A DNA stretch of 45,835 bases from NCBI GenBank assembly GCA_018649725.1, contig JABIHH010000060.1, positions 1 to 45,835 of the forward strand, written 5' to 3'. This document shows positions 15,429 through 25,225 of this stretch, piece by piece; positions within the stretch are counted from its first letter, which is position 1, and the number at the start of each line of letters is the position of its first letter. The notes under the pieces are model-generated. The model searched no databases. It was not told where the DNA came from and saw only the letters and a list, made by a program, of their open reading frames with translations. The position numbers were made by a program, and so were the translations under genes. Source of the DNA: Rhodospirillaceae bacterium (lineage in GTDB: Bacteria; Pseudomonadota; Alphaproteobacteria; Rhodospirillales; UBA2165).

Positions 15429-17386
15429 CCCAGCGCGTCGATCACTTGTTTGATCACGCCTGGCCACTCATTCGCGACCTCCTGGCGGAACAATCGCATG
15501 GTCGAATAATAAGGACTATCAGCGCGATCTAACAACCAGCGCCAATCCGGTGTTTTGGGCAGCATGAGCCACACCGGTACACCGAGCGCGCCCGCTAAAT
15601 GGGGCAGAGCCGTATCGCTGGTGATCACGAGATCCAGATTGACCATAATAGCAGCGCTATCGACAAAGGCTGCTGACTGATCAACTTCTTCGCCAAAACT
15701 AAGTATCTCAGCGTCAATATCCGACAATTGCTCCAGGCCAACTCCCTGTTGCAGGGAGACAAACTGGACTTCAGAAAATGCCAATAGGGGTGTCAGTTCA
15801 ACAAGTGGAATAGAGCGCTGATGATCGGCTTCATATTTGGGATTGCCCTGCCAGGCTATGCCGATGCGAGGCGTTGTTTTTTCACCCAACATCTTCGCCC
15901 AATAATCCACCAGATCCGCCTCAGCCGAAAGATAAGGCCCCTCATCAGGAATATTCTCAAGCGCCAGCAAATGCGGCAAGCTCATCAAAGGCGCGTTGAA
16001 ATCCGCTTCCGGTAGGGCTTCACTTTCGCCCAGAATGGCGGTGGTGGTTTTTAAACTCTTTAAGAGACGCGTTAAGCGATCCGGGCAGATTAAAGTCACC
16101 CGAGCCGCTTGCGACTCAATTTCCGATATATAGCGAATAAACTGAATAGTGTCGCCAAGCCCCTGCTCACACCATAGTACTATATGTTTTCCGACCAGAC
16201 TCTCTCCCTGCCAAGCCGACCCCGGCAGGGTGCGTCGTTTTGCTTTGAGCGCCGGCGTCTGTAAGCGTCCTTCGAATTCTCGCCAGCCCTCGGTAAATTG
16301 ACCGCCCAACAAAAGAGCTTGCGCCAAATTGGTCTGCAATTGTTCGCTCTCCGGATTGGCTTGCAAAGCCGCCTGGTAGATCTCGATCGCTTCGTTTAAG
16401 CGGTTCGCATGTTGCAAAGTTAGTGCCTTATTTCCCAGCAAAGCAAAGTCATCCTCCGCTAAACCCAACGCCGTCTCAATATCGGTGAGCGCGGCATCAA
16501 ACCGGCCCAAATCACGGAGGACATTTGCCCGACTGCCTAACGCCTGCACAAATTGCTGGACGCCGCCTCTCTCAGCTTCAATGAGCGAGCTCAATAATGA
16601 CAATGCCTCTTCATAGGCGCGTTGTTTTTGCCGGCAGAGCGCTAAATGATAGATCGCAGGCGTATTGTCGGCCTCGATCGCCAGCGTCTGCAGATAACAC
16701 TCAGCTGCCTTCTCATACTCTGCCTCCGCCAAAAAAACATTACCTAGATTGTAATGCGCCTCAGCGTATTCCGGCGCTACAGTGAGCGCCGTTTGAAAAG
16801 CGATTTTGGCCCCCTCAAACTGAGCAAGTTCGGTCTCCGTAATTCCCAAATTATTTTGCGCTGCCGCATTTTTCGGATCGGTGCTAACAACACTTTGTAA
16901 GGTTTTCAACGCGTCTTCCAAGCGGCCGATTTTACGAAAAGCAACGCCTAAGAGAATCCGAGCGGCAACATGAGCGGGCTCCAGTTCGAGAACTTTATCT
17001 AAGGCATTAACGGCCTTTTCCGGTCGATCTCGCAAAAGTTCGACTTCACCTAAAGAATACCAGCTATCAACGTGCAAAGGCGCTGCTTCGGCGGCGTGCC
17101 GAAAAGCTCTGGTTGCTGAGCGAAACTCTCCTTGGGCCTGCAAAGCTATACCGTAATTATAAAGTATGCCTGAGTTCGGCCCGCCGCTAGTCAGCGCTTG
17201 CTCAAAAAACCCTATGGCCTGATCATTGAGCCCGGCATTGCTTAAAATGACGCCCAACAATTGGAGTGCTTCGACATGTTGCGGGTCATCCTTGATGAGC
17301 CGACGACAAATGTCTGCTGCCTGATTAAAATCACCCTGTTGATGATAGTCTAGTGCTCGCTCAATGGAGAATTCATCCGAAATCAT
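15410..17386 (-). CDS. TPR-repeat protein with GT9/GT41-like C-terminal domain
   Basis: The 658-residue protein has roughly ten to eleven TPR units filling residues 5-380, each with the DPxxxxAxxxLG or NPESEQLQTNLAQ style. The C-terminal 270 residues contain KHIVLWCEQGLGDTIQFIRY, PRIGIAWQGNPKYEADHQRS, then DLVITSDTALPHLAGALGVP and VWLMLPKTPDWRWLLDR. This is the transferase-like domain common behind TPRs in alphaproteobacteria and related to heptosyltransferase-type GT-B folds. The role is probably protein or glycan modification, but the domain could be only sugar-binding. The gene lies 5 bases after the M23 peptidase gene and is probably in an operon with it. Confidence 0.85.
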   Translation of the reverse strand: MISDEFSIERALDYHQQGDFNQAADICRRLIKDDPQHVEALQLLGVILSNAGLNDQAIGFFEQALTSGGPNSGILYNYGIALQAQGEFRSATRAFRHAAEAAPLHVDSWYSLGEVELLRDRPEKAVNALDKVLELEPAHVAARILLGVAFRKIGRLEDALKTLQSVVSTDPKNAAAQNNLGITETELAQFEGAKIAFQTALTVAPEYAEAHYNLGNVFLAEAEYEKAAECYLQTLAIEADNTPAIYHLALCRQKQRAYEEALSLLSSLIEAERGGVQQFVQALGSRANVLRDLGRFDAALTDIETALGLAEDDFALLGNKALTLQHANRLNEAIEIYQAALQANPESEQLQTNLAQALLLGGQFTEGWREFEGRLQTPALKAKRRTLPGSAWQGESLVGKHIVLWCEQGLGDTIQFIRYISEIESQAARVTLICPDRLTRLLKSLKTTTAILGESEALPEADFNAPLMSLPHLLALENIPDEGPYLSAEADLVDYWAKMLGEKTTPRIGIAWQGNPKYEADHQRSIPLVELTPLLAFSEVQFVSLQQGVGLEQLSDIDAEILSFGEEVDQSAAFVDSAAIMVNLDLVITSDTALPHLAGALGVPVWLMLPKTPDWRWLLDRADSPYYSTMRLFRQEVANEWPGVIKQVIDALGQETLF

Positions 17387-17391
17387 GAGCT

Positions 17392-18570
17392 TTATTTGAT
17401 CGAGATGCGTCGCCTGGCGCGCACCGACTTTGCGCCCAAGATCGATTTGCGGGTCAAGGTAATCTCACTTCGATAATTACCTGGCGGCCAAGCACCTTTG
17501 CTGGTGACATCCATTATCTGGATACCGCGAGCTTGGGATTTTTTGATGGTATCCTTGCCCGCGCCGACTTGTTTTCCATCAGGTCCCAAAATACGCATCG
17601 CAACCTCATCGCCCGCTTTGGTATTGCGAATGGCAAACCAGGCGAATATTTTCAGTGCGTTCTTAGAGAGCGTGCCTTTTTTATAGAGCCCGCGATGGAT
17701 GCCATCGGCCAGAGGTCGCTGATCATTAAATCCGCCGTTATAAACAAATGGGTTTTGATAGGCCAATATCGCAGCAGTGGTGTCATCCCACAGCGGATTG
17801 TTCCCTGGGCCGCAGGCTTCGACACGATCCGTACCAATAAAGGGGTCGACAATTTGTTTGCCCTTGCTGACCTGGAAATGCAAATGGGGGAATTCTGTCT
17901 TACCTGACAGGCCAACAAACCCGATCGCTTTGCCGGCCTCTACACGATCACCCTTTTTGGCAATGATGCTGCCTTTTTTCATATGGCAATATTGCGTAAA
18001 CCAATTGCCGCCATGAGAGATGCGCACGCCATTACCACATTCCCGGCGCTGGAAGATCTCAGGTGCTACTTTTTTAAAATCGACATCTGGCATGCCATCC
18101 CGCACGCCGACAACTTTCCCCGGCGCCGCGACAAATACCGGCACACCGGTCTCCATCGCCAGCAAATCACGAATTGCGAAATCGACACCTTTATGCTTGT
18201 CGTATGTAAGATTACCGCAATTGTAATCTTTCTTCTGACCTTCCGAGCCATCGGCATCAACATAGTTAAAAATCCAGCAATCGACACCGGGCGTACAGCC
18301 TAAAGGCAGTTGGAATTTAGGTGGCGCACCGGATTGAAGCGCTGTTTCAATCGCTTGTTTTTTAGCTATCGCATCGAACTCACCCAGCATACGGGCGACT
18401 TCTTTGGCGGTATCTTTTTCATTGCCGCTAACTTCATTAATACGCTTTTCCAGCTGCACCAATTTAATCTGCGTATCTTTCTGACCGACATAGAGCCAGC
18501 CTGAAAGTACGGCCAGCGCAAGGACTGCAATACCTAAAACTACACTTGTTATTTTGTTGCCAGAAAACAT
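17392..18570 (-). CDS. Membrane-anchored M23 family metallopeptidase
   Basis: The 392-residue protein has one N-terminal membrane helix (about residues 8-28), a coiled coil to about 75, and then a LytM/M23 domain. The zinc and catalytic residues are visible: H126 and D130 in HKGVDFA, H196 in QYCHMKKG, and H229/H231 in HLHF, so it should be active. M23 enzymes cut glycine- or D-amino-acid-containing cross-links in peptidoglycan, and anchored forms with coiled coils often act in division or envelope remodelling. After the peptidase there is an additional 140-residue beta-rich domain (residues about 250-392) with a basic end. The neighbour downstream is the TPR-glycosyltransferase-like gene. Confidence 0.9.
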   Translation of the reverse strand: MFSGNKITSVVLGIAVLALAVLSGWLYVGQKDTQIKLVQLEKRINEVSGNEKDTAKEVARMLGEFDAIAKKQAIETALQSGAPPKFQLPLGCTPGVDCWIFNYVDADGSEGQKKDYNCGNLTYDKHKGVDFAIRDLLAMETGVPVFVAAPGKVVGVRDGMPDVDFKKVAPEIFQRRECGNGVRISHGGNWFTQYCHMKKGSIIAKKGDRVEAGKAIGFVGLSGKTEFPHLHFQVSKGKQIVDPFIGTDRVEACGPGNNPLWDDTTAAILAYQNPFVYNGGFNDQRPLADGIHRGLYKKGTLSKNALKIFAWFAIRNTKAGDEVAMRILGPDGKQVGAGKDTIKKSQARGIQIMDVTSKGAWPPGNYRSEITLTRKSILGAKSVRARRRISIK

Positions 18571-18840
18571 GCTAATTCAAACTTCACCAAATCATTATTA
18601 TTTCAGGATAACCTTAGATTAAATCTTACTATTAAATTCTTAATGCGTCGCGCTAAGAATGCAAATATTTATCGAGATTTTTCGATTAGGTATTTGACGC
18701 TATATGACCCCAATTTTTCATCATTTGCAGCCGGAAAATGATCTCGTCAAAAACGCCCTTCGATTTATCTAAAGTCACCGCCGGTTTTGCCCAAGATTTG
18801 CCTTGACCCATAGGGGTTGCAAGGGCAGTTTCCTGGCCCG

Positions 18841-19788
18841 ATGCGCATTTATAGACATTATAACGAACTGCCGGACGATCATCGCCGTGGCGCCATCGCC
18901 ATTGGTAATTTTGACGGCGTGCATAGAGGTCATTGCGAGGTGATTAACCGCGCGGGCGAGTATGCTCACGAGCAAGGCGTGCCGTGGGGCGTTCTTACTT
19001 TTGAGCCGCATCCGCGCATGGTTTTTAACAAAGGTGAGCCGCCCTTTCGACTAACGCCCTTTCACACTAAAGCCCGCCACATCGAAAACATGGGGGTTGA
19101 GTTCCTGGTGGTCGTCCATTTTGATGGCGAATTTGCCAAAATGACGGCGGATGATTTTATCGCCCAGGTTCTGGTGCAGGGCTTTGCGGCATCTTATGTG
19201 GTTTCTGGCTTCGATTTTGAGTTCGGCTTTAAGCGCGGCGGCAATATGGACCTCCTTAAGTCCAAAGGCAGCCAATATGGTTTCGGCACAGATGCTATCA
19301 AACAGGTTTTGGACGAAGAAGGCGAGATCATTTCATCGACCCGTATTCGCCAATATCTCAATGATGAACAACCCGGTGAAGCTGCGAGATTACTGGGACG
19401 GCGCTACGAAATTGAAGGCCGAGTGGCCCAAGGTGACAAACGCGGCCGCACCATCGGCTTTCCAACAGCTAATATAGAGTTGGACACCAATACGCGTCCG
19501 GCCATCGGCGTTTACGCTATTCAGGCAGGAATCGACCGCGGACCTGATACGGTTTGGCATGACGGCGTCGCAAATTTGGGTTATAGACCCACCTTTGATG
19601 GTGATAAATGTGTCCTGGAGGCACATTTGTTCGACTTTGATGAAGATATTTACGGCGCGCATTTGCGTGTCGCCCTGGTCGAGTTTATTCGACCGGAACA
19701 GAAGTTTGACGGTATTGAAGGGCTGACAGCTCAGATTGAAAAAGATTGCTCCCGGTCAAAAGAAATCCTGGCTGGTAAAAATGACTAG
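18841..19788 (+). CDS. ribF: Bifunctional riboflavin kinase / FAD synthetase
   Basis: Riboflavin is phosphorylated to FMN and then adenylylated to FAD in the cytoplasm. The nucleotidyltransferase motif GNFDGVHRGH is at residues 22-31 and the C-terminal kinase domain shows GRTIGFPTANIEL and NLGYRPTFDG. I use the ATG at 18841 (315 residues); the TTG at 18817 is in frame but adds eight residues not typical of the family. The gene opens the classic ribF-ileS-lspA block, with ileS starting 9 bases after its stop. A possible TTGACC promoter box lies at about 18803-18808. I see no FMN riboswitch. Confidence 0.96.
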   Translation: MRIYRHYNELPDDHRRGAIAIGNFDGVHRGHCEVINRAGEYAHEQGVPWGVLTFEPHPRMVFNKGEPPFRLTPFHTKARHIENMGVEFLVVVHFDGEFAKMTADDFIAQVLVQGFAASYVVSGFDFEFGFKRGGNMDLLKSKGSQYGFGTDAIKQVLDEEGEIISSTRIRQYLNDEQPGEAARLLGRRYEIEGRVAQGDKRGRTIGFPTANIELDTNTRPAIGVYAIQAGIDRGPDTVWHDGVANLGYRPTFDGDKCVLEAHLFDFDEDIYGAHLRVALVEFIRPEQKFDGIEGLTAQIEKDCSRSKEILAGKND

Positions 19789-19796
19789 AGAGATTA

Positions 19797-22622
19797 ATGA
19801 TGAGTGTTGATTATAAAAACACAGTGTATCTACCAAAAACTGACTTTCCTATGAAAGCCGGGTTGAACAAGCGTGAGCCACAACTGCTCGAACGCTGGAA
19901 GCAGCTCGACCTCTATAAAAGGTTGCGTGAAGATGCCAAAGGCCGCGAGAAATTCATTCTCCATGACGGCCCACCCTACGCCAATGGCAATCTGCATATT
20001 GGCCATGCGCTCAACAAAATTCTCAAAGATGTCATCGTTCGCTCGCAGCAGATGCTGGGCAAGGATTCTAATTATGTGCCGGGCTGGGATTGTCACGGCC
20101 TGCCGATCGAATGGAAGATCGAGGAAAAATACCGCAAAAAAGGCGATAATAAAGACGAGGTGCCAATTGCCGAGTTTCGCCAGGAATGCCGGGAATTTGC
20201 TGAACACTGGATTGATATTCAGCGCGAAGAATTTCAGCGCTTAGGCATTGAAGGTGATTGGGATAATCCTTACACGACGATGACCTATCCGGCCGAAGCT
20301 CAAATTGTTCGCGAGCTTGGCAAGTTCCTGATGAATGGCAGTCTTTACCGGGGTGCCAAGCCGGTCATGTGGTCGGTGGTCGAAAAAACTGCCTTGGCCG
20401 AAGCGGAAATTGAGTATCACGATCACACCTCAAACACGATTTTTGTCCGCTTTAAAGTTACCGATGCCTCAAAGTCCGACAAGGCTAAAGGCGCCGATAT
20501 TGTCATCTGGACAACGACGCCTTGGACCATCCCCGGCAACCGCGCTCTCGCCTACAGTGCCGATGACAGCTACGCCCGGGTTAAAATCACCGGCGTATCA
20601 GAAGACGCCCTGAGCAAGGCAGGTGACGAAATTGTTGTCGCCGAGGCTCTATTGGGTCAAGTCGTTGAAGAGGCCGGCATCACGTCCCATGAGGTTCTAG
20701 ACACCTTCAAAGGCCGCGAACTTGCGGGCACGATCTGCCAGCATCCGTTTAACGGCCAAGGGTATGACTTTGAGGTGCCGTTATTGCCGGCTGATTTTGT
20801 CGAGATGGATACCGGCTCAGGTTTTGTGCACATCGCGCCCGGTCACGGTGCCGATGACTGGGAACTCGGCATCGCCAACGACATTGCTGTACCGGATACC
20901 GTTGGTGGCGACGGGCTTTATTTCGATCACGTGCCCCTCTTTGCTGGTCATCATGTTTTCAAAGCCGACGAAGTCGTGATGGAGGCGATGAAAGAAGTCG
21001 GAGCACTTCTCGCCCACGGCAAGATTAGCCACTCCTATCCCCATTCCTGGCGCTCCAAAGCCCCGCTAATTTTCCGCAACACGCCGCAATGGTTCATCTC
21101 GATGGACAGCGATAATTTGCGCGACAAAGCGCTCCGCGCCATCAAAGATACAGCATTTTATCCGGCGTCTGGCCGTAACCGCCTGCAAGGCATGATCGAG
21201 ACCCGTCCGGACTGGTGTGTCTCGCGTCAACGTGCCTGGGGTGTGCCGATCACCGTCTTTGTCAATAAAGAGAGCGGCGAGGTACTGCGCGACCAAGCCG
21301 TGATGGACCGCATTGTTGAAGCGGTTGAAGCCGAAGGTGCTGATGCCTGGTTTGCCTCGGACATGTCGCGCTTTTTAGGCCCCGATTTAAACCCAGATGA
21401 TTTTGAACAAATCACCGATATCTTGGATGTCTGGTTCGATTCCGGCTCAACTCACTCATTTGTTTTGGAGCAACGCGACGATCTGCAATGGCCGGCTTCG
21501 CTTTATCTTGAAGGCTCAGACCAACATCGGGGCTGGTTCCACTCATCGCTGCTGGAAAGCTGCGGCACGCGGGGGCGCGCTCCTTATGATGCGGTGCTAA
21601 CCCATGGCTTCGTTATGGCGGAAGACGGCCAGAAAATGTCGAAGTCGCTCGGCAATATTACCGCCCCGCAAGAAGTCGTTGAACAACATGGCGCTGACAT
21701 TTTACGCCTCTGGGTCGTAGGCTCTGACTATTCCGACGATCTCAGAATCGGCAAGGAAATCATCAAGCACCACTCAGATATTTATCGGCGCTTGCGCAAT
21801 ACGTTGCGCTTTCTACTTGGCAATCTGAACGATTTCGATGAAGCAGAAAAACTGCCGGTCAATGAAATGCCGGAACTTGATCGCTGGGCGCTGCACCGGA
21901 TCCACGAGCTGGATGCGATGATCCGCAAAGCTTGTGACACGTATGAGTTCCATTCGCTGTTCACCGAGCTGCATAATTTCTGCGCGGTTGATTTGTCGGC
22001 GTTTTATCTCGATATCCGCAAAGATGCGCTCTATTGCGATCAGGCGAGCTCGACCCAACGCCGGGCCGCCCGCACCGTACTGGATCAGCTGTTTAATTGC
22101 CTGACGGCCTGGTTTGCACCCTTTATTTGTTTCACCGCTGAAGAAGCCTGGTTGGCGCGCTTCCCCGATGACAATGACAGTGTTCATCTTCGCCTGTTCC
22201 CGGAGATTCCCGGCATTTGGAAAAACGATAAACTGGCGGCCAAGTGGTCGAAAATTCGCGACCTTAGAAGAGTCGTTACCGGTGCGTTGGAGATCGAACG
22301 AGCTGAAAAACGGATAGGTTCCAGTCTCCAAGCCGCCCCAACAGTTTATGTCACAGCTGACTATATCGAAGCCATGAACGGGCTAGATTTGGCGGAGATT
22401 GCCATCACCTCAACAGCAGAGCTGACCGAGGGTGACGTGCCAGAGGGCGCATTTACCATTGAAGACGTCAAAGGTATTGGTGTCCAATCCGCATTGGCAC
22501 CCGGCGAGAAATGCATCCGTTGCTACAAAGTTTTGCCGGAAGTCGGTACAATTGCTGGTCATGATGAAGTTTGTGTCCGCTGCGCAGAAGCTGCCGATCA
22601 GTTTCCTGTGGCCGCAGAATAG
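19797..22622 (+). CDS. ileS: Isoleucyl-tRNA synthetase
   Basis: Charges tRNA-Ile with isoleucine. The 941-residue protein has the class I signatures HIGH (residues 67-70, in NGNLHIGHALNKILKD) and KMSKS near 614 (GQKMSKSLGN), the editing domain between them (including TTTPWTIPGNRAL), and a C-terminal zinc finger (CIRCYK and CVRC) near residue 905. It overlaps nothing, and follows ribF by 8 bases. This is the standard order in alphaproteobacteria. No T-box leader is seen, as expected for this group. Confidence 0.98.
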   Translation: MMSVDYKNTVYLPKTDFPMKAGLNKREPQLLERWKQLDLYKRLREDAKGREKFILHDGPPYANGNLHIGHALNKILKDVIVRSQQMLGKDSNYVPGWDCHGLPIEWKIEEKYRKKGDNKDEVPIAEFRQECREFAEHWIDIQREEFQRLGIEGDWDNPYTTMTYPAEAQIVRELGKFLMNGSLYRGAKPVMWSVVEKTALAEAEIEYHDHTSNTIFVRFKVTDASKSDKAKGADIVIWTTTPWTIPGNRALAYSADDSYARVKITGVSEDALSKAGDEIVVAEALLGQVVEEAGITSHEVLDTFKGRELAGTICQHPFNGQGYDFEVPLLPADFVEMDTGSGFVHIAPGHGADDWELGIANDIAVPDTVGGDGLYFDHVPLFAGHHVFKADEVVMEAMKEVGALLAHGKISHSYPHSWRSKAPLIFRNTPQWFISMDSDNLRDKALRAIKDTAFYPASGRNRLQGMIETRPDWCVSRQRAWGVPITVFVNKESGEVLRDQAVMDRIVEAVEAEGADAWFASDMSRFLGPDLNPDDFEQITDILDVWFDSGSTHSFVLEQRDDLQWPASLYLEGSDQHRGWFHSSLLESCGTRGRAPYDAVLTHGFVMAEDGQKMSKSLGNITAPQEVVEQHGADILRLWVVGSDYSDDLRIGKEIIKHHSDIYRRLRNTLRFLLGNLNDFDEAEKLPVNEMPELDRWALHRIHELDAMIRKACDTYEFHSLFTELHNFCAVDLSAFYLDIRKDALYCDQASSTQRRAARTVLDQLFNCLTAWFAPFICFTAEEAWLARFPDDNDSVHLRLFPEIPGIWKNDKLAAKWSKIRDLRRVVTGALEIERAEKRIGSSLQAAPTVYVTADYIEAMNGLDLAEIAITSTAELTEGDVPEGAFTIEDVKGIGVQSALAPGEKCIRCYKVLPEVGTIAGHDEVCVRCAEAADQFPVAAE

Positions 22623-22638
22623 ACGATCTGAAACGCTT

Positions 22639-22644
22639 AAGGAG
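22639..22644 (+). promoter_or_regulatory. Ribosome site that sets the TTG start of lspA
   Basis: AAGGAG is 9 bases upstream of the TTG at 22654. A much longer in-frame reading extends back into ileS, but the ribosome site and the family N-terminus fix the start here. Confidence 0.7.
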
Positions 22645-22653
22645 CCGCTTATT

Positions 22654-23148
22654 TTGTCTTCTCTCACCCGCCTCGGAGGCCTTATTGCAATCGCCTCAAT
22701 TATCGCTGATCAAGCGACAAAATGGTGGATCCTTGAGGACATCATGCAGCCGGCCCGGGTTATTCCTATCGCCCCATTTTTTAATTTGGTGCTAACCTGG
22801 AATAACGGCGTTAGCTTTGGATTATTCAATAATAACAGTAGCTTAAATGCAGTTATCCTTTCCATATTGGCGCTTGCGATCGTCGTGTTTCTAATCCTCT
22901 GGCTACGTAAGGCAGAGAACAAACAGGCCGCCATCGGGCTCGGTCTTATTATCGGCGGAGCGATCGGAAATGTTATTGATCGAGCTGTCCATGGCGCTGT
23001 TGTTGACTTCCTCGATTTCTACTATGCGGCCTATCATTGGCCTGCTTTTAATGTCGCTGATAGCTGCATAACGATCGGCGCTGTTATATTAATTTTAGAT
23101 TCTTTGTTTTCTCCGAAGCCGGAAGAGGCTAAAATAGAAGATCAGTGA
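22654..23148 (+). CDS. lspA: Lipoprotein signal peptidase II
   Basis: This 164-residue inner-membrane protease removes signal peptides from diacylated prolipoproteins. It has four membrane helices and the family motifs LTWNNGVSFG, GGAIGNVIDR, GAVVDFLDF and FNVADSCI. D118 and D136 are the expected catalytic dyad. Its TTG start follows a good AAGGAG site; its open frame otherwise extends back into ileS, so automatic prediction could give an over-long version. The next gene, starting 13 bases later, encodes a lipoprotein that is a natural substrate for it. Confidence 0.95.
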   Translation: MSSLTRLGGLIAIASIIADQATKWWILEDIMQPARVIPIAPFFNLVLTWNNGVSFGLFNNNSSLNAVILSILALAIVVFLILWLRKAENKQAAIGLGLIIGGAIGNVIDRAVHGAVVDFLDFYYAAYHWPAFNVADSCITIGAVILILDSLFSPKPEEAKIEDQ

Positions 23149-23161
23149 AACACAGGCTCAA

Positions 23162-23755
23162 ATGATGAAATTAACCATGAAGACTAATATTTATCCGCTC
23201 GGCGCTTTACTCGCCGCTGCCCTATTATTAAGCGGCTGCGATGAAACCAAACGCGCGCTTGGTCAAACCAAAGATGCGCCGGATGAATTTGCCGTCTATC
23301 AACGCGCCCCGCTCAGCCTGCCACCGGAATATGGCTTAAAACCACCGACCCCTGGTGCTGAACGTCCGCAAGCCGTTAATCCGCGTGACCGCGCTGTACA
23401 GGCGTTGGGCGCCACCGGACGAGCGCCCGGCCGCCAAGTCGGCAGCGCTGATAACACTGCACGTTTGAGCCCGGGTGAAAGATCCGTTCTTCAATTGACC
23501 GGTGCCACCAATGCTGATCCCTCGATCCGTCTTCAAGTCGATAGAGAGACATCGATCCTGGCAACCGAAAGTGTCACCCTCACCGACAAAATTGCTTTTT
23601 GGAATAAAGACAACCCGTTTGGCACAACTGTTGATCCAAGTAAGGAAGCCCGGCGTATTCGTGAAAATCAAGCCTTGGGCAAACCGCTTAACCGGGGCGA
23701 TATTCCAATCATCAAGCGCAAGAAAAAAGCGATTTTGGAAGACGTCTTTAAATAA
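23162..23755 (+). CDS. DUF3035 lipoprotein (BamF-like)
   Basis: The 197-residue product has a lipoprotein signal ending in LLLSGC, so C26 is the predicted lipidated residue. The mature part has a proline-rich tether (PLSLPPEYGLKPPTPG), a low-complexity linker and a charged C-terminal helix with RKKKAILEDVFK. I recognise DUF3035, which has been reported as BamF in the outer-membrane beta-barrel assembly complex of alphaproteobacteria such as Caulobacter; the assignment is from memory and general resemblance. Several close ATGs exist (23162, 23165 and 23177). It is downstream of lspA and ahead of two M16 peptidase genes, an arrangement common in this class. Confidence 0.85.
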   Translation: MMKLTMKTNIYPLGALLAAALLLSGCDETKRALGQTKDAPDEFAVYQRAPLSLPPEYGLKPPTPGAERPQAVNPRDRAVQALGATGRAPGRQVGSADNTARLSPGERSVLQLTGATNADPSIRLQVDRETSILATESVTLTDKIAFWNKDNPFGTTVDPSKEARRIRENQALGKPLNRGDIPIIKRKKKAILEDVFK

Positions 23756-23862
23756 TCCGTCACATTCGCGAGATTATTACGTGAGGCCCCTTCTTTACGC
23801 CTCAAAATAGCCTATATTCCCATTAGAATTAAATTTTGAATTTGAACCATAGGCGAAATTTA

Positions 23863-25221
23863 ATGAATTTTGAAAAATTCTACATCGGCGGAAGATCTTT
23901 CCTAGCCGCAGTGCTTTTATTATTTGCTTTTCAAACAGCCGAAGCCGGTGTTTTTAATCCGGAAACCTTCACCCTGAAAAATGGCATGCAGGTGGTAGTC
24001 ATCTCGAACCATCGGGCTCCCATTGTGCGCCATATGGTTTGGTATAAAGTTGGCGCGGCTGATGAGCCTCGTGGCAAATCCGGCATTGCGCATTTCTTCG
24101 AGCATTTGATGTTCAAAAAAACCACGACCCTGAAATCTGGCGAGTTCTCGAGAATCATCGCCAAAAATGGTGGCCGCGACAATGCCTTCACCTCACATGA
24201 TTATACCGGCTATCATCAGAGCATTGCGGTTGATCGGCTGGGCATTGTCATGAAGCTTGAGGCTGATCGCATGCGTGGCCTGATTTTAGAAGATGATCAG
24301 ATCGAGCCTGAACGCCAGGTCGTGTTGGAAGAACGCCGCTCGCGCACGGACAATTCACCGGGTGCCAAGCTCTCAGAACAAATGAGCGCGGCGATGTTTA
24401 TCAACTATCCCTATCATGATCCGGTGATCGGCTGGGAGCATGAAATTAAAGCCCTCACTAAGGCTGATCTAATGAAATTTTACGACCAATGGTACCGGCC
24501 CAATAATGCCATCCTCGTTGTCGCCGGCGATATTACCGCCGCTCAGCTCCGTCCTTTGGCAGAAAAATATTACGGCAGCTTGCCCCGCGGCGCAGATGTG
24601 AAACGCGAGCGTACCATCGAGCCACCCCACAATGCGGCGATCCGGGTCACCTTGCGTGACGCCCGAGTGCGCCAGCCGAGCATTCGGCGACGTTATCTCG
24701 CCCCCAGTCTGCTCTATGGTGAACGCGGGCACGTCTATCCATTAGAAGTGCTGGCTCAGGTTTTTGGCGGTGGCACAACCAGTACACTTTACCGCTCTTT
24801 GGTCATCAAACAAAAACTCGCTGTCTCCGCCGGGGCTTTTTATGACGGCGACAACCGAGGTCCCTCGACCTTCGGGTTTTATGCCAGCCCTCGCCCCGGT
24901 GTTGGTATCGAGAAATTAGAAGCCGCCCTTGATAAGGAAATCGCCAAACTGCTGGATAAAGGTATCGATGCAAAAAATGTTGCCCGCGCAATCAATACGA
25001 TGCAGTCCGAAGCCATCTATGCCCGCGATTCCATCGGAGGTGGCGCCCGCGTGATTGGTTCAGCTTTGGCCGCCGGTCACACGATCGCCGATGTTGAAGA
25101 ATGGCCGGAACGCATCAGCGCGGTGACCAAAGAACAGATCGATGCCGCAGCAAAAGCCATCTTGCAGATTAAAAACAGCGTGACCGGGCTATTGTTGAAC
25201 AAGAAAAAGAAAGGGAGCTGA
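23863..25221 (+). CDS. M16 family zinc metallopeptidase, catalytic subunit
   Basis: The ATG at 23863 gives 452 residues beginning with a signal peptide (about 28 residues, ending in AEAG). The inverted zinc motif HFFEH is at residues 77-81, and E157 in VVLEERRS is the third ligand, 76 residues later. This is an intact pitrilysin/processing-peptidase active site. The C-terminal half shows the SIRRRYLAPSL block and the RSLVIKQKLAVSAGAF arm. Predicted periplasmic. A second M16 protein without the zinc motif follows after 4 bases, so they should form a heterodimer like the beta and alpha subunits of mitochondrial processing peptidase. Substrates are unknown; periplasmic or outer-membrane peptides are likely. 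Confidence 0.94.
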   Translation: MNFEKFYIGGRSFLAAVLLLFAFQTAEAGVFNPETFTLKNGMQVVVISNHRAPIVRHMVWYKVGAADEPRGKSGIAHFFEHLMFKKTTTLKSGEFSRIIAKNGGRDNAFTSHDYTGYHQSIAVDRLGIVMKLEADRMRGLILEDDQIEPERQVVLEERRSRTDNSPGAKLSEQMSAAMFINYPYHDPVIGWEHEIKALTKADLMKFYDQWYRPNNAILVVAGDITAAQLRPLAEKYYGSLPRGADVKRERTIEPPHNAAIRVTLRDARVRQPSIRRRYLAPSLLYGERGHVYPLEVLAQVFGGGTTSTLYRSLVIKQKLAVSAGAFYDGDNRGPSTFGFYASPRPGVGIEKLEAALDKEIAKLLDKGIDAKNVARAINTMQSEAIYARDSIGGGARVIGSALAAGHTIADVEEWPERISAVTKEQIDAAAKAILQIKNSVTGLLLNKKKKGS

Positions 25222-25225
25222 GCCG

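Noticed and set aside
18571..18840. FMN riboswitch or other leader upstream of ribF
   Set aside because: The conserved RFN core was not found; only a weak hairpin and possible TTGACC box are visible.
22432..22653. Long form of lspA starting inside ileS
   Set aside because: Overlaps the ileS zinc-finger coding region by 190 bases, and family length and ribosome site point to 22654.
23782..23804. TGAGGC/GCCTCA hairpin before the first M16 gene as a terminator
   Set aside because: Six pairs and no T tract on either strand.
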